A stretch of DNA of 64,000 nucleotides from Clostridia bacterium (GTDB lineage: Bacteria > Bacillota > Clostridia > Oscillospirales > CAG-272): assembly GCA_017501225.1 (NCBI GenBank), contig JAFVXH010000019.1, positions 1-64,000 on the forward strand. The letters are read 5' to 3'. Both the position numbers and the translations under genes were made by a program. Below the pieces are notes generated by a model. The model ran no database searches. It saw only the letters and a list, made by a program, of their open reading frames with translations, and was not told where the DNA came from. Positions 16,443 to 24,941 of the stretch are shown here, piece after piece. How positions within the stretch are numbered: the stretch's first letter is position 1; each line of letters begins with the position of its first letter.

Positions 16443-17888
16443 ATGAAGATCGTTTTGTTTACGCTCAATGCTTCTTTTGCGCATTCCTCGCTCTCCCTGC
16501 GATGCCTGCGCCCACCCTTGGAGCAGGCAGGGCACACCGTCATCCTGCAGGAGAACACCTTAAAGGACCGTACCTCGCACGTTTTAGAGGAGCTGTACGG
16601 GCACCGAGCCGACGTGTACGGCTTTTCCTGCTATATCTGGAATCTGGAGCCCATGCTCCTTTTGGCACAGGCGTTGCACGATCTGCTTCCCACCTCCCGC
16701 ATCGTCTTAGGAGGCCCTGAGGTGTCCTTTGACTGCGAGCGCTTTGAAGCACTCCCGTTTGCAGACGTCATCGTCCGCGGCGAGGGGGAGGACGTTCTTC
16801 CAAGGCTTTGCGCGCAATGGGAAAGGGGCGAGGAGCCCGACCGCATCCAAGACGGTGAATGTCGGGATTTTTTGAAGCCGAACGGCTTTCTTTACCGTGC
16901 GGACGAAAGATGCGGAACGCTTGCGTATTACGAATCCTCGCGCGGCTGTCCTTACAGCTGTGCCTACTGTTTGTCCTCCGCGACCACGGGCGTGCGCGCA
17001 AAGGATGTGCCGCAGGTCCTTGAGGAGCTTGCGGAGTTTGAAAGGCTGCCCACGACCGTTCGCGTCATCAAGCTGGTGGACCGCACCTTCAACTTTGATA
17101 TTCACCGCGCCAACGCCATCTGGTCGGCGCTTTTGGATGAGAAATATACCAAGTGCTATCACTTTGAGATCTGTGCGGCACTGCTGAATGAGGAGAGCTT
17201 TGCGATCCTGTCCCGCTTTCCAAAGGGGAAGGTCAGGCTTGAGATCGGCTTGCAAAGCACCAACCAAAAAACGCTCTCGGCATCCGCGCGTCACCTTGAT
17301 GCAGAAAAAACCTTGGAGGCTACCGGACGCCTTTACCAAATGGGGAATCTGCACGTGCACTTGGATCTGATCGCGGGACTTCCGTATGAGGATTATGCGA
17401 GCTTTGCGCGCTCCTTTGACGAAGCGTACGGAGCTTGTGACGTGCTTCAGCTTGGATTTTTGAAACTTTTGCACGGAACGGCACTCCGGCGGGATAAAGA
17501 GAAATACGGCTACCGCTTCCTATCAAAGCCACCCTATACGGTTTTGCAGAGCCGGTGGATCAGCTTTGCCGAGATGCAAAGGCTGTCCCGTATCGCCGAG
17601 GTGCTGGAGCGATACTGCGAGAGCGGGGCATTCCCTCACACGCTCTGGTATCTGAACGCGCGCATGCCGTCCCCCTTTGCATTTTTTGAGGGGCTTTCGG
17701 AATATTACCGCAAACACGTTCCGCACTCGCTTCAGCGAACCTCCCAGCCCGATGCCTTCCGACATCTGCTGGAGTACGCGATGACGACCGATTTGGATAT
17801 CGATCCTGCGCGCTTGCGCGAATACCTTCGCGCCGATTTTTCGGAGCATGAGCACAAAAATCCTCCCTATTTTTTAAGAGAACAGTAA
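16443..17888 (+). CDS. B12-binding-type radical SAM protein
   Basis: 481 residues. The N-terminal 130 residues form a Rossmann-like cobalamin-binding-type fold (G-F-S-C-Y-I-W-N, G-G-P-E-V-S, G-E-G-E), without a clear D-x-H-x-x-G. The radical SAM core begins at C169-x3-C173-x2-C176 (R-G-C-P-Y-S-C-A-Y-C), and a DUF4080-like C-terminal domain follows. Such proteins use a [4Fe-4S] cluster and S-adenosylmethionine; the substrate is unknown. GGGAGG precedes the ATG. Confidence 0.88.
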   Translation: MKIVLFTLNASFAHSSLSLRCLRPPLEQAGHTVILQENTLKDRTSHVLEELYGHRADVYGFSCYIWNLEPMLLLAQALHDLLPTSRIVLGGPEVSFDCERFEALPFADVIVRGEGEDVLPRLCAQWERGEEPDRIQDGECRDFLKPNGFLYRADERCGTLAYYESSRGCPYSCAYCLSSATTGVRAKDVPQVLEELAEFERLPTTVRVIKLVDRTFNFDIHRANAIWSALLDEKYTKCYHFEICAALLNEESFAILSRFPKGKVRLEIGLQSTNQKTLSASARHLDAEKTLEATGRLYQMGNLHVHLDLIAGLPYEDYASFARSFDEAYGACDVLQLGFLKLLHGTALRRDKEKYGYRFLSKPPYTVLQSRWISFAEMQRLSRIAEVLERYCESGAFPHTLWYLNARMPSPFAFFEGLSEYYRKHVPHSLQRTSQPDAFRHLLEYAMTTDLDIDPARLREYLRADFSEHEHKNPPYFLREQ

Positions 17889-17925
17889 TAGGGTAAAATC
17901 AATCAGAGCATAAAGGAGAAAAAAC

Positions 17926-18813
17926 ATGGAAACGACGTTGGTTATTTTGGCAGGCGGACTCGGAAGCCGCTTTGGAGGCAACAAGCAGATCTCCCAGGTA
18001 GGTCCGAACGGAGAGATCCTGATGGAGTATTCCATCTATGACGCGATTGCGGCAGGCTTTACCCAGATCGTCTTTATCCTCAAGGAGGAGATGGTAGAGC
18101 TGGTGCGCGAGAGCATTGGAAAAAAGCTTGAGGGCCGTGTTCGCGTGGACTACGTTGTGCAGGATATGACGCAGGTTCCCGAGTGGTATACCGTTCCCGC
18201 AGAGCGTGTCAAGCCCTTGGGCACGACGCATGCCGTGCTTTGCGCAAAGGATGTCATCGCAGGTCCCTTCGCGACGGTCAATGCCGACGATTACTATGGC
18301 AGAGAAGCCTTCGTGATGATGAAAAAGCTTCTGGACGGCATGGCTTCCAAGGAGGATGCCTGCATCATTCCTTACGTTCTCGGCAACACCATGAGCGAGA
18401 ACGGAGGAGTCACGCGCGGTGTTTGCCGCCTGTGCCGCGGACGCCTTTCGGGCATTCAGGAAACGCACGAGATCCACTATGACGAGGCGCACAGCATCGT
18501 CAGCAAGACTGGAAAGCTGACGGGCAGCGAGCCCGTTTCGATGAACCTTTGGGGCTTCCATCCCGATCTCCTTGCCGATATGCAGACCTACTTTGAGGAT
18601 TTTCTCCGCGCTCTTTCTCCCGAGGAGCTCAAGGCAGAGTGCCTGCTTCCCGTGATGGTTGGCGATTTCCTGAAGGAGAAGCGCATCCGCGTCAAGGCGC
18701 TGACCTCTCCCGATCGCTGGTTCGGCATCACCTATCAGGCAGACCGCGAGGATGTAATTGCGGAGCTTGCCGCACTCCATGAAAGCGGCGTATATCCCAA
18801 GACGCTGTATTGA
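17926..18813 (+). CDS. nucleotidyltransferase (NTP_transferase fold)
   Basis: 295 residues. It starts with the sugar-phosphate nucleotidyltransferase signature L-A-G-G-L-G-S-R-F-G-G-N-K (residues 8-20), has the metal-binding N-A-D-D-Y near residue 123, and A-V-L-C-A-K-D as in related UTP/CTP transferases. It likely transfers a nucleotide to a sugar phosphate or polyol phosphate for envelope synthesis; substrate not fixed. TAAAGGAG lies before the ATG. It follows the radical SAM gene by 37 bp. Confidence 0.88.
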   Translation: METTLVILAGGLGSRFGGNKQISQVGPNGEILMEYSIYDAIAAGFTQIVFILKEEMVELVRESIGKKLEGRVRVDYVVQDMTQVPEWYTVPAERVKPLGTTHAVLCAKDVIAGPFATVNADDYYGREAFVMMKKLLDGMASKEDACIIPYVLGNTMSENGGVTRGVCRLCRGRLSGIQETHEIHYDEAHSIVSKTGKLTGSEPVSMNLWGFHPDLLADMQTYFEDFLRALSPEELKAECLLPVMVGDFLKEKRIRVKALTSPDRWFGITYQADREDVIAELAALHESGVYPKTLY

Positions 18814-18838
18814 CCGAGGGCACGTACGTGCTCAATTT

Positions 18839-18870
18839 TGGACAGGCAGATCCTCTGCCTGTCTTTTTTT
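18839..18870 (+). terminator. terminator after the nucleotidyltransferase
   Basis: The stem GACAGGCAGA/TCTGCCTGTC with a 3-nt loop, followed by T7. Confidence 0.9.
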
Positions 18871-18892
18871 GTTCTAAAACGCGGGCTTGCTC

Positions 18893-18900
18893 CATATATT
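18893..18900 (+). promoter_or_regulatory. possible sigma-E -10 element of spoIVA
   Basis: CATATATT fits the sigma-E -10 pattern CATAnnnT, 30 nt before the start codon. The -35 is not convincing, so this is tentative. Confidence 0.35.
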
Positions 18901-18929
18901 GTAGCAACGCAATATAGGGAGGTTATAGT

Positions 18930-20408
18930 ATGCCTGAGCATTCCATTTATCAGGATATTGCCGAGCGGACGGGTGGGGACATTTACGTTGGTGTCGTCGG
19001 TCCCGTGCGGAGTGGCAAATCGACGTTTATCAAGCGCTTTATGGAGTCGGTGGTGCTTCCGAATATCGAGGAAGGCTACTCCAAGGAGCGCGCCCGTGAC
19101 GAGCTTCCGCAATCGGCGGCGGGAAAGACCGTGATGACGACCGAGCCTAAGTTTATCCCCGAGGAGGCGGTGCCCATCGTGCTTGAGGACAACGCGCACA
19201 TGCGTGTGCGTATGATCGACTGCGTGGGATATTTGATCCCCGAGGCGATGGGAGCGATCGAGGACGGCGCTCCTCGCATGGTGCGGACTCCTTGGCGAGA
19301 GGAGCCGATGCCCTTTGTCGAGGCAGCGGAAATGGGAACGCATAAGGTGATCGTAGAGCATTCCACCATCGGAATGCTGATCACCACGGACGGCTCGATC
19401 GGGGAGATCAAGCGGGAGTCCTACGTAGAAGCGGAGGAGAGAATTGTCGGAGAGCTGCGCCAGATCGGCAAGCCCTTTGCCATCATTCTTAATTCCGCCG
19501 TGCCCGATTCGGAGGGTGCGCGCAATCTTGCCCTGGAGCTGGAGGAAAAGTACGGTGTTCCCGTGGCACTCATCAGCTGTCTGGAGCTGGATGCCGAGGA
19601 TATCCGCCATATTTTGGGACTTGTTCTGGAGGAATTTCCCGTCGCGCAGATCGAGGTCCAGCTCCCCTCGTGGACGACGGCGCTGGATGATACACACCGC
19701 GTTCGCGCGTCGTTGCAGAATTCCATCAAAAAGTGTGCCGAGGGGGTAAGGCGGATCGGTGACGTCAAGAACGCATTTCTGGCACTCTCGGAGAACGAAT
19801 ACGTCGAGGACGTCACGCTTCAATCTCTGGATTTCGGATGCGGATGCGCGACCTTCTCGGTCAAAATGCCCGATGCCCTGTATTACGAGGTGATCAGCGA
19901 ATTGACGGGATTTCCCATTGATGGGGAAGCGCAGCTGGTAGGACTTGTGCGTGAGCTTGCCGCGGTCAAAGAAAAATACGACAAGGTCAAGGAGGCGCTC
20001 GAGCAGGTCAATACTACCGGGTACGGCATCGTGATGCCTGACGTGGAGGATCTGCACTTAGAGGAGCCGCAGATCGTCAAGCAGGCGGGAGGATACGGTG
20101 TCAAGCTCCGCGCGGCGGCACAATCGGTACACATGATCCGTGCCAACATTGAGGCGGAGATCAATCCGATGGTGGGAACCGAGCAGCAGTCCGAGGATCT
20201 CGTGCGGTATATGCTCAAGGAGTTCGAGGAGGATCCCAAGAGCATCTGGCAATCCAATATGTTCGGAAAATCTCTGTACGAGCTGGTCAACGAGGGGCTT
20301 CACACAAAGCTGGAGCACATGCCCGAGGAGTCGCGCAAAAAGCTTTCGCAAACGCTGGAGCGCATCATCAACGAGGGCAGCAACGGCTTGATCTGTATTC
20401 TTTTGTAA
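18930..20408 (+). CDS. spoIVA: stage IV sporulation protein A (coat basement ATPase)
   Basis: 492 residues, identical in length to B. subtilis SpoIVA. The N-terminus I-Y-x-D-I-A-E-R-T-G-G-D-I-Y-V-G-V-V-G-P and Walker A G-P-V-R-S-G-K-S-T (24-32) begin the TRAFAC-like ATPase domain. A middle domain and the C-terminal segment ending N-G-L-I-C-I-L-L, which targets the forespore surface via SpoVM, complete it. It polymerises by ATP hydrolysis to form the base of the spore coat and supports cortex assembly. GGGAGG lies before the ATG. Confidence 0.97.
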   Translation: MPEHSIYQDIAERTGGDIYVGVVGPVRSGKSTFIKRFMESVVLPNIEEGYSKERARDELPQSAAGKTVMTTEPKFIPEEAVPIVLEDNAHMRVRMIDCVGYLIPEAMGAIEDGAPRMVRTPWREEPMPFVEAAEMGTHKVIVEHSTIGMLITTDGSIGEIKRESYVEAEERIVGELRQIGKPFAIILNSAVPDSEGARNLALELEEKYGVPVALISCLELDAEDIRHILGLVLEEFPVAQIEVQLPSWTTALDDTHRVRASLQNSIKKCAEGVRRIGDVKNAFLALSENEYVEDVTLQSLDFGCGCATFSVKMPDALYYEVISELTGFPIDGEAQLVGLVRELAAVKEKYDKVKEALEQVNTTGYGIVMPDVEDLHLEEPQIVKQAGGYGVKLRAAAQSVHMIRANIEAEINPMVGTEQQSEDLVRYMLKEFEEDPKSIWQSNMFGKSLYELVNEGLHTKLEHMPEESRKKLSQTLERIINEGSNGLICILL

Positions 20409-20410
20409 TC

Positions 20411-20446
20411 AGAACGGCGCGGATGCAATCTTGCATCCGCGCCGTA
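20411..20446 (+). terminator. hairpin after spoIVA
   Basis: The stem GGCGCGGATGCAA/TTGCATCCGCGCC has a 2-nt loop. The T tract after it is interrupted, so termination may be partial. Confidence 0.65.
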
Positions 20447-20464
20447 TGATTTTTGATTTTGGAA

Positions 20465-20493
20465 TTGACGAAGTCGCGCCTTTGGTGTATAAT
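20465..20493 (+). promoter_or_regulatory. promoter of the DUF5662-type gene
   Basis: TTGACG, a 17-nt spacer, TATAAT, about 30 nt before the GTG start. Confidence 0.85.
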
Positions 20494-20522
20494 AGAGGAA
20501 AGAAAACACAGGAGGAATGGTC

Positions 20523-21062
20523 GTGGCGCATCCGTTTTTGCACTTTTACACCATCACAAGGCACCGTCACAAGGTCATGGCGCATTGCTTTCGCGCGGGC
20601 ATCGGTTGGCAGGGGCTGTTTCACGATCTCTCGAAATACACGCCCACTGAGTTTTTCCCGGGCGCAAAATATTACCAAGGAACGAGAAGCCCCAACGAGC
20701 GCGAGCGCGAGCTGTACGGCTATTCGCTTGCGTGGATGCACCACAAGGGCAGAAACCGCCACCATTTTGAGTATTGGAACGATCTGAATACGCAGACCAA
20801 GCTCTACGAGCCCGTGCCCATGCCCGTGCGCTTTGTGAAGGAGATGTTTTGCGATCGCGTTGCCGCAAGCAAGATCTATCAGGGAAAGAATTACACCGAC
20901 GCACACCCACTGGCGTATTTTCAAAAAGGAAGCGCGCGCAAGAAGATGCATCCCGACACGGCAGACCTACTCGAGGAGTGGCTGACGATCCTTGCAAAGC
21001 AAGGAGAAAAGGCAGCCTTTGCGCATATCAAAAGGGTAAAGGAGTATCCGAAAAAATCATAA
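20523..21062 (+). CDS. DUF5662-family protein
   Basis: 179 residues, starting at GTG. The in-frame ATG at 20517 is only one base past the AGGAGG ribosome site, while this GTG has 7-nt spacing. The protein is His-rich: H-F-x-T-I-T-R-H-R-H-x-V near the N-terminus, G-L-x-H-D-L-S-K-Y, and H-H-K-G-R-N-R-H-H. The H-D-L-S-K motif recalls HD-domain metal-binding proteins. This matches the conserved DUF5662 family of clostridia; function unknown. It is convergent with pheT. Confidence 0.82.
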   Translation: MAHPFLHFYTITRHRHKVMAHCFRAGIGWQGLFHDLSKYTPTEFFPGAKYYQGTRSPNERERELYGYSLAWMHHKGRNRHHFEYWNDLNTQTKLYEPVPMPVRFVKEMFCDRVAASKIYQGKNYTDAHPLAYFQKGSARKKMHPDTADLLEEWLTILAKQGEKAAFAHIKRVKEYPKKS

Positions 21063-21065
21063 AAA

Positions 21066-21106
21066 TACAAGCCGCTGAATCTTCAGCGGCTTGCTTTTTT
21101 GTTTTT
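21066..21106. terminator. bidirectional terminator between the DUF5662 gene and pheT
   Basis: The perfect stem CAAGCCGCTGAA/TTCAGCGGCTTG with a 2-nt loop and a T run, between convergent genes. Confidence 0.88.
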
Positions 21107-23508
21107 TACGCTCTTAATTCAAGTCCCAGCTTGAATTTGAGGTCGTTGAGGATCTTTTTGGACGCCTTGTCTGCTTCCTCGACCGTAAGAGTGCGGTCGG
21201 AGGCGCGGAGCGTGACGCGCAAGGAAACGGATTTCTTGCCTTCGCCAAGCTGAGGACCGCGGTAAATGTCGAAGAGTGCAACGCCCTCGACAAGCTTGCC
21301 GCCCGCCTTTTCCATGACGCTCATCAGCGTTCCTACCTCCAGCTCCTCGGGACATACGAAGGAGAAGTCACGCGTGGTAGCGGGGTACTTGGGCAGGGGC
21401 GCGTAGACCTTCTCGGTGTTCGCCTTCGCAAAGACGGTATCAAAATCCAGCTCCGCTACGAATACGGGTGCGGAGAAGCCGTAATTCTGTGCCATCAGCG
21501 GATGTGCCTGACCGAACACGCCGAGCAGAGTTCCGTCCTCCGCGGTGATGACGGCGCATCTGCCGGGATGATAGGAGGCGTTGTCCGTGCAAGCGGTGTA
21601 GGTCGCCTTTTGGATGCCTGCCAAGTGCAAAAGATTTTCGCATACGCCCTTGAGCGCGTAGAAATCGGTGTCACCGTAAGCGCCCAGTGTCAGAACGCGT
21701 CGCTCGTCGGGCAATTCATTTTTGCTCTCCTTGGGAAGATAAATGCTTGCGATCTCAAAGAGGCGTACGTTTTCGTTGTTGAAGTTGTTGTTGCGTGCCA
21801 GCACCTCCATCATAGAGGGGAGAGCCGTCGTACGCATGACCGAGGTATCCTCGCCCAAGGGGTTCGAGATCACGACCGAGCGACGCTTCGCATCGTCTGC
21901 GGACATACGGATCTTATCGTAATACTTGGGGCTGATGAAGGAGTAGGTCTGGATCTGGGAATATCCCATTCCGACAAGCGCTCCTTCGGTATTGACCTCA
22001 AAGAGCTGCTTTGCGTTTCGACCGCCAAGCGTCGTTTCTGCGTTCATGCTGGAGGATTCGATCTGATCGTATCCGTAAATGCGGCAGACCTCCTCGGCAA
22101 TGTCGTTCATGCAGCCGAGGTCGGCGCGAAAGGAGGGTACGTAGATCTTGCCGTCCTCGACGCGGCAGCCAAGCTTTGTCAGTGTATTGAGCATGTGCTC
22201 AACGGGGATGCTCATGCCAAGGAATTCGTTGTAGCGATCGGGCGTGAAGGGAAGCACTGTCTGCGTAGCGGGCGTGGGATAGACGTCGATGATACCGTCG
22301 ACCACGTCACCCGCGCCAAGAAGCTCGACCAGCTCGCAAGCTCTCTGCAAGCCTGCCATGCAGTTTTCGGGATCCAAGCCCTTTTCAAAGCGGGCGGAGG
22401 ACTCGGTGCGCATGCCGTTCTTCTTCGCGGTCACGCGGACGGAGGCGCCGTTGAAGCAAGCGGATTCAAATACGACCGTTGCCGTCGCATCGGTGATCTC
22501 GGAGTTTGCACCGCCCATAACGCCTGCCAGAGCGCAAGCCTTTTTGCCGTCTGCAATGACGAGCATAGACTCGTCCAGCGTGTGCTCGATATCGTCCAGA
22601 GATTGGAAGCGCTCGCCGTTCTGCGCGCGGCGAACCTCGATCTGAGCACCGTCAAGGCAAGAGTAGTCGAACGCGTGCATCGGCTGACCGTACTCGAGCA
22701 TGACGTAGTTGGTGATGTCCACGATGTTATTGATGGGACGAACGCCCGAAGCACGCAGACGCATGCGGAGCCACAGGGGCGAGGGCGCGATCTTGACGTT
22801 TTTGACCACGCGAGCCGCATAACGGTAGCAAAGATCGGGAGCGGAGATGGAAACGCTGAGATACTTGTTGACGGAATCCCCGTCAGAGCAGCCCTTGACG
22901 ACGGGCTCCTTGACGGTCAGCTCGCGGTCAAAGGATACCGCGGTTTCACGCGCAAGACCGATGACGGAAAGGCAGTCGGGACGGTTGGAGGTGATCTCAA
23001 ATTCGACGGAGGTATCGCGGAGCATCAATACGTCACAAATATCCTCGCCAAGACGGTTTTCGCAATCCCCGTCCAGGATCAGGATCCCGTTTTCCTCCTT
23101 GCCGGGCATATCGTGCGCCGTCAGCTGCAATTCACCCATGGAGCAGAGCATACCGTGCGATTCGACGCCGCGGAGCTTGCCGTCCTTGATGATGACACCG
23201 CCGGGCAGCTTTGCCACGGGAAGGGCTGCGGGTACGAGCGCACCTACGAATACGTTCTGCGCGCCCGTGACGATCTGAATGTTGTTGCCGCGCGCTCCCG
23301 CATCCAGCTGACAGATCCAGAGATGGTCGGAATCGGGATGCTTTTCCATCGCGGTGACCTTTGCGACCACAACGTTTTCGATCTCGGAGCCCAAGACCTC
23401 AAAGCCCTCAACCTTGGAGCCCGTAATGGTCAAGCGGTCGCTGTATTCCTGATTGTCGATCCCGTCGGTGTTGACGAAATCGGAAAGCCAATTTCTTGAA
23501 AGATTCAT
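21106..23508 (-). CDS. pheT: phenylalanine-tRNA ligase beta subunit
   Basis: 800 residues, normal length. The N-terminal tRNA-binding (EMAP-like) domain includes K-V-T-A-M-E-K-H-P-D-S-D-H-L and I-V-T-G-A-Q-N-V. B3/B4 editing and B5 domains follow, then the catalytic-like core, and a C-terminal FDX-ACB anticodon domain ending near L-K-F-K-L-G-L-E-L-R-A. GAGGAGG precedes the ATG. It is 14 bp downstream of pheS and shares its T-box leader. Confidence 0.97.
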   Translation of the reverse strand: MNLSRNWLSDFVNTDGIDNQEYSDRLTITGSKVEGFEVLGSEIENVVVAKVTAMEKHPDSDHLWICQLDAGARGNNIQIVTGAQNVFVGALVPAALPVAKLPGGVIIKDGKLRGVESHGMLCSMGELQLTAHDMPGKEENGILILDGDCENRLGEDICDVLMLRDTSVEFEITSNRPDCLSVIGLARETAVSFDRELTVKEPVVKGCSDGDSVNKYLSVSISAPDLCYRYAARVVKNVKIAPSPLWLRMRLRASGVRPINNIVDITNYVMLEYGQPMHAFDYSCLDGAQIEVRRAQNGERFQSLDDIEHTLDESMLVIADGKKACALAGVMGGANSEITDATATVVFESACFNGASVRVTAKKNGMRTESSARFEKGLDPENCMAGLQRACELVELLGAGDVVDGIIDVYPTPATQTVLPFTPDRYNEFLGMSIPVEHMLNTLTKLGCRVEDGKIYVPSFRADLGCMNDIAEEVCRIYGYDQIESSSMNAETTLGGRNAKQLFEVNTEGALVGMGYSQIQTYSFISPKYYDKIRMSADDAKRRSVVISNPLGEDTSVMRTTALPSMMEVLARNNNFNNENVRLFEIASIYLPKESKNELPDERRVLTLGAYGDTDFYALKGVCENLLHLAGIQKATYTACTDNASYHPGRCAVITAEDGTLLGVFGQAHPLMAQNYGFSAPVFVAELDFDTVFAKANTEKVYAPLPKYPATTRDFSFVCPEELEVGTLMSVMEKAGGKLVEGVALFDIYRGPQLGEGKKSVSLRVTLRASDRTLTVEEADKASKKILNDLKFKLGLELRA

Positions 23509-23522
23509 AGTTTGCTACCTCC

Positions 23523-24536
23523 TCAGAATTGCTCTAAGAAACGCTCGTCGTTTTCATAGAACAGACGGATGTCGTCGATGCCGTATTTCTTCATGGCAAT
23601 ACGCTCCACGCCAAGACCGAAGGCAAAGCCGGAGTATTCCTCGGGATCAATGCCGCAGTTGGAAAGCACGAAGGGGTGTACCATGCCGGCACCCAAAATT
23701 TCGATCCAGCCCTCGCCCTTGCACAGACGGCAGCCCTTGCCGCCGCACACGTAGCAGGAAACGTCCACCTCAGCGGACGGCTCCGTGAACGGGAAATGGT
23801 GAGGACGGAAGCGGATGCGGGTGCTCTCACCGAACATCTTCTTCGCAAAGATCTCAAGAGTCCCCTTGAGGTCGCCCATGGTGATGCCCTTATCGACCAC
23901 AAGTCCCTCCAGCTGATGGAACAGGGGAGAGTGCGTTGCGTCCAGAGCGTCCGAGCGGTAAACTCTGCCGGGGGAGATGATGCGGATCGGAGGCTTCTGA
24001 TGCTCCATCGTGCGCACCTGAACGGGGGAAGTCTGGGAACGGAGCAGGACGTTTTCCGCGATATAGAAGGTGTCCTGCGTATCTCTTGCAGGGTGATTTT
24101 CGGGGATATTGAGTGCCTGGAAGTTGTAGTAATCCAGCTCCACCTCAGGTCCTTCGGCGATGGAGAAGCCCATACCGATGAAGATGTCCTCCAGCTCTCG
24201 TTGTACTTGCGTCAAGGGGTGCAGATGTCCGACGGCGGGGGAGGATCCCGGCATGGTGACGTCCAGCTTTTCAGCCTTCAGCTGTGCCTCCAGGGCACTC
24301 GCGCGAAGCTGCTGTGCCTTCTCGCCCAGTGCCGCCTCAATGTCGGCACGCACCTCGTTGGCAAGCTGTCCCACAACCGGACGCTCCTCTGCGCTCAGAG
24401 CTCCCATGCCGCGCAAAACGGCAGTCAGCTCACCCTTTTTTCCAAGGTATTTGATTTTGATTTGCTCGAGATCGGCGCCGTCCTGAGCGATCAGGGCAAG
24501 CGCTTCTTGGCGAATGCTCGTAAGCTTTTCCTTCAT
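23523..24536 (-). CDS. pheS: phenylalanine-tRNA ligase alpha subunit
   Basis: 337 residues. It has the N-terminal coiled-coil (about 1-85) and a class II catalytic core with motif 1 around G-H-L-H-P-L-T-Q-V, motif 2 [15 protein letters not shown] and motif 3 [13 protein letters not shown]. Forms the alpha2-beta2 enzyme with PheT. Expression is controlled by the T-box element just upstream. Confidence 0.97.
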   Translation of the reverse strand: MKEKLTSIRQEALALIAQDGADLEQIKIKYLGKKGELTAVLRGMGALSAEERPVVGQLANEVRADIEAALGEKAQQLRASALEAQLKAEKLDVTMPGSSPAVGHLHPLTQVQRELEDIFIGMGFSIAEGPEVELDYYNFQALNIPENHPARDTQDTFYIAENVLLRSQTSPVQVRTMEHQKPPIRIISPGRVYRSDALDATHSPLFHQLEGLVVDKGITMGDLKGTLEIFAKKMFGESTRIRFRPHHFPFTEPSAEVDVSCYVCGGKGCRLCKGEGWIEILGAGMVHPFVLSNCGIDPEEYSGFAFGLGVERIAMKKYGIDDIRLFYENDERFLEQF

Positions 24537-24838
24537 ATTGATTAAGAATCCTTTCTGTAACGTTCTTGTATATTGGAAATAAAAAAAGCCCGTCCCAACA
24601 AATCAGGACGAGGCAAAAACCCGCGGTACCACCCGAATTCTGATGCGGAGCATCAACGCTTGTGTGACGGATAACGGTGTCAGCCGTGCGAAGCTACCGA
24701 CAAAATACGGTTGTCTTCACCCCGCAAGCTCCGAAGGGAAATGCAAACAAAGCGATCCTCGCGTCGCTTTCAGCCCATGGCGATCGCTCTCTGATCAGGC
24801 GTTATGCTTTGCCGCCAACTTCATCAATGCTTTTAACC
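24537..24838 (-). promoter_or_regulatory. T-box riboswitch leader of pheST
   Basis: The conserved antiterminator T-box GGGTGGTACCGCGGG lies on the minus strand at 24634-24620. A competing terminator with GGGACGGGC and T7 follows at 24581-24614. A long structured stem I region with an AGAGAG element precedes it. The leader would sense uncharged tRNA-Phe; the UUC specifier is expected in stem I near 24735-24745 but was not fixed by folding. Confidence 0.9.
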
Positions 24839-24844
24839 TTACAT

Positions 24845-24873
24845 ATTATATCATATCGCTTTTTAGAATGCAA
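24845..24873 (-). promoter_or_regulatory. promoter of the pheST T-box transcript
   Basis: On the minus strand: TTGCAT, a 17-nt spacer, TATAAT. Confidence 0.85.
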
Positions 24874-24893
24874 GGGTTTTTGCAAAAAAAATC

Positions 24894-24923
24894 AAAAAAG
24901 GTGCCGCACAGCCGTGCGGCACC
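24894..24923 (-). terminator. terminator of the solute-binding lipoprotein gene
   Basis: On the minus strand the stem GGTGCCGCA/TGCGGCACC has a 6-nt loop and is followed by T6. Confidence 0.88.
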
Positions 24924-24941
24924 GAATTTTGTTTTGTGCTT

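Noticed and set aside
21502-23499. A 665-codon plus-strand frame opposite pheT
   Set aside because: It is an antisense shadow; pheT motifs are clear on the minus strand.
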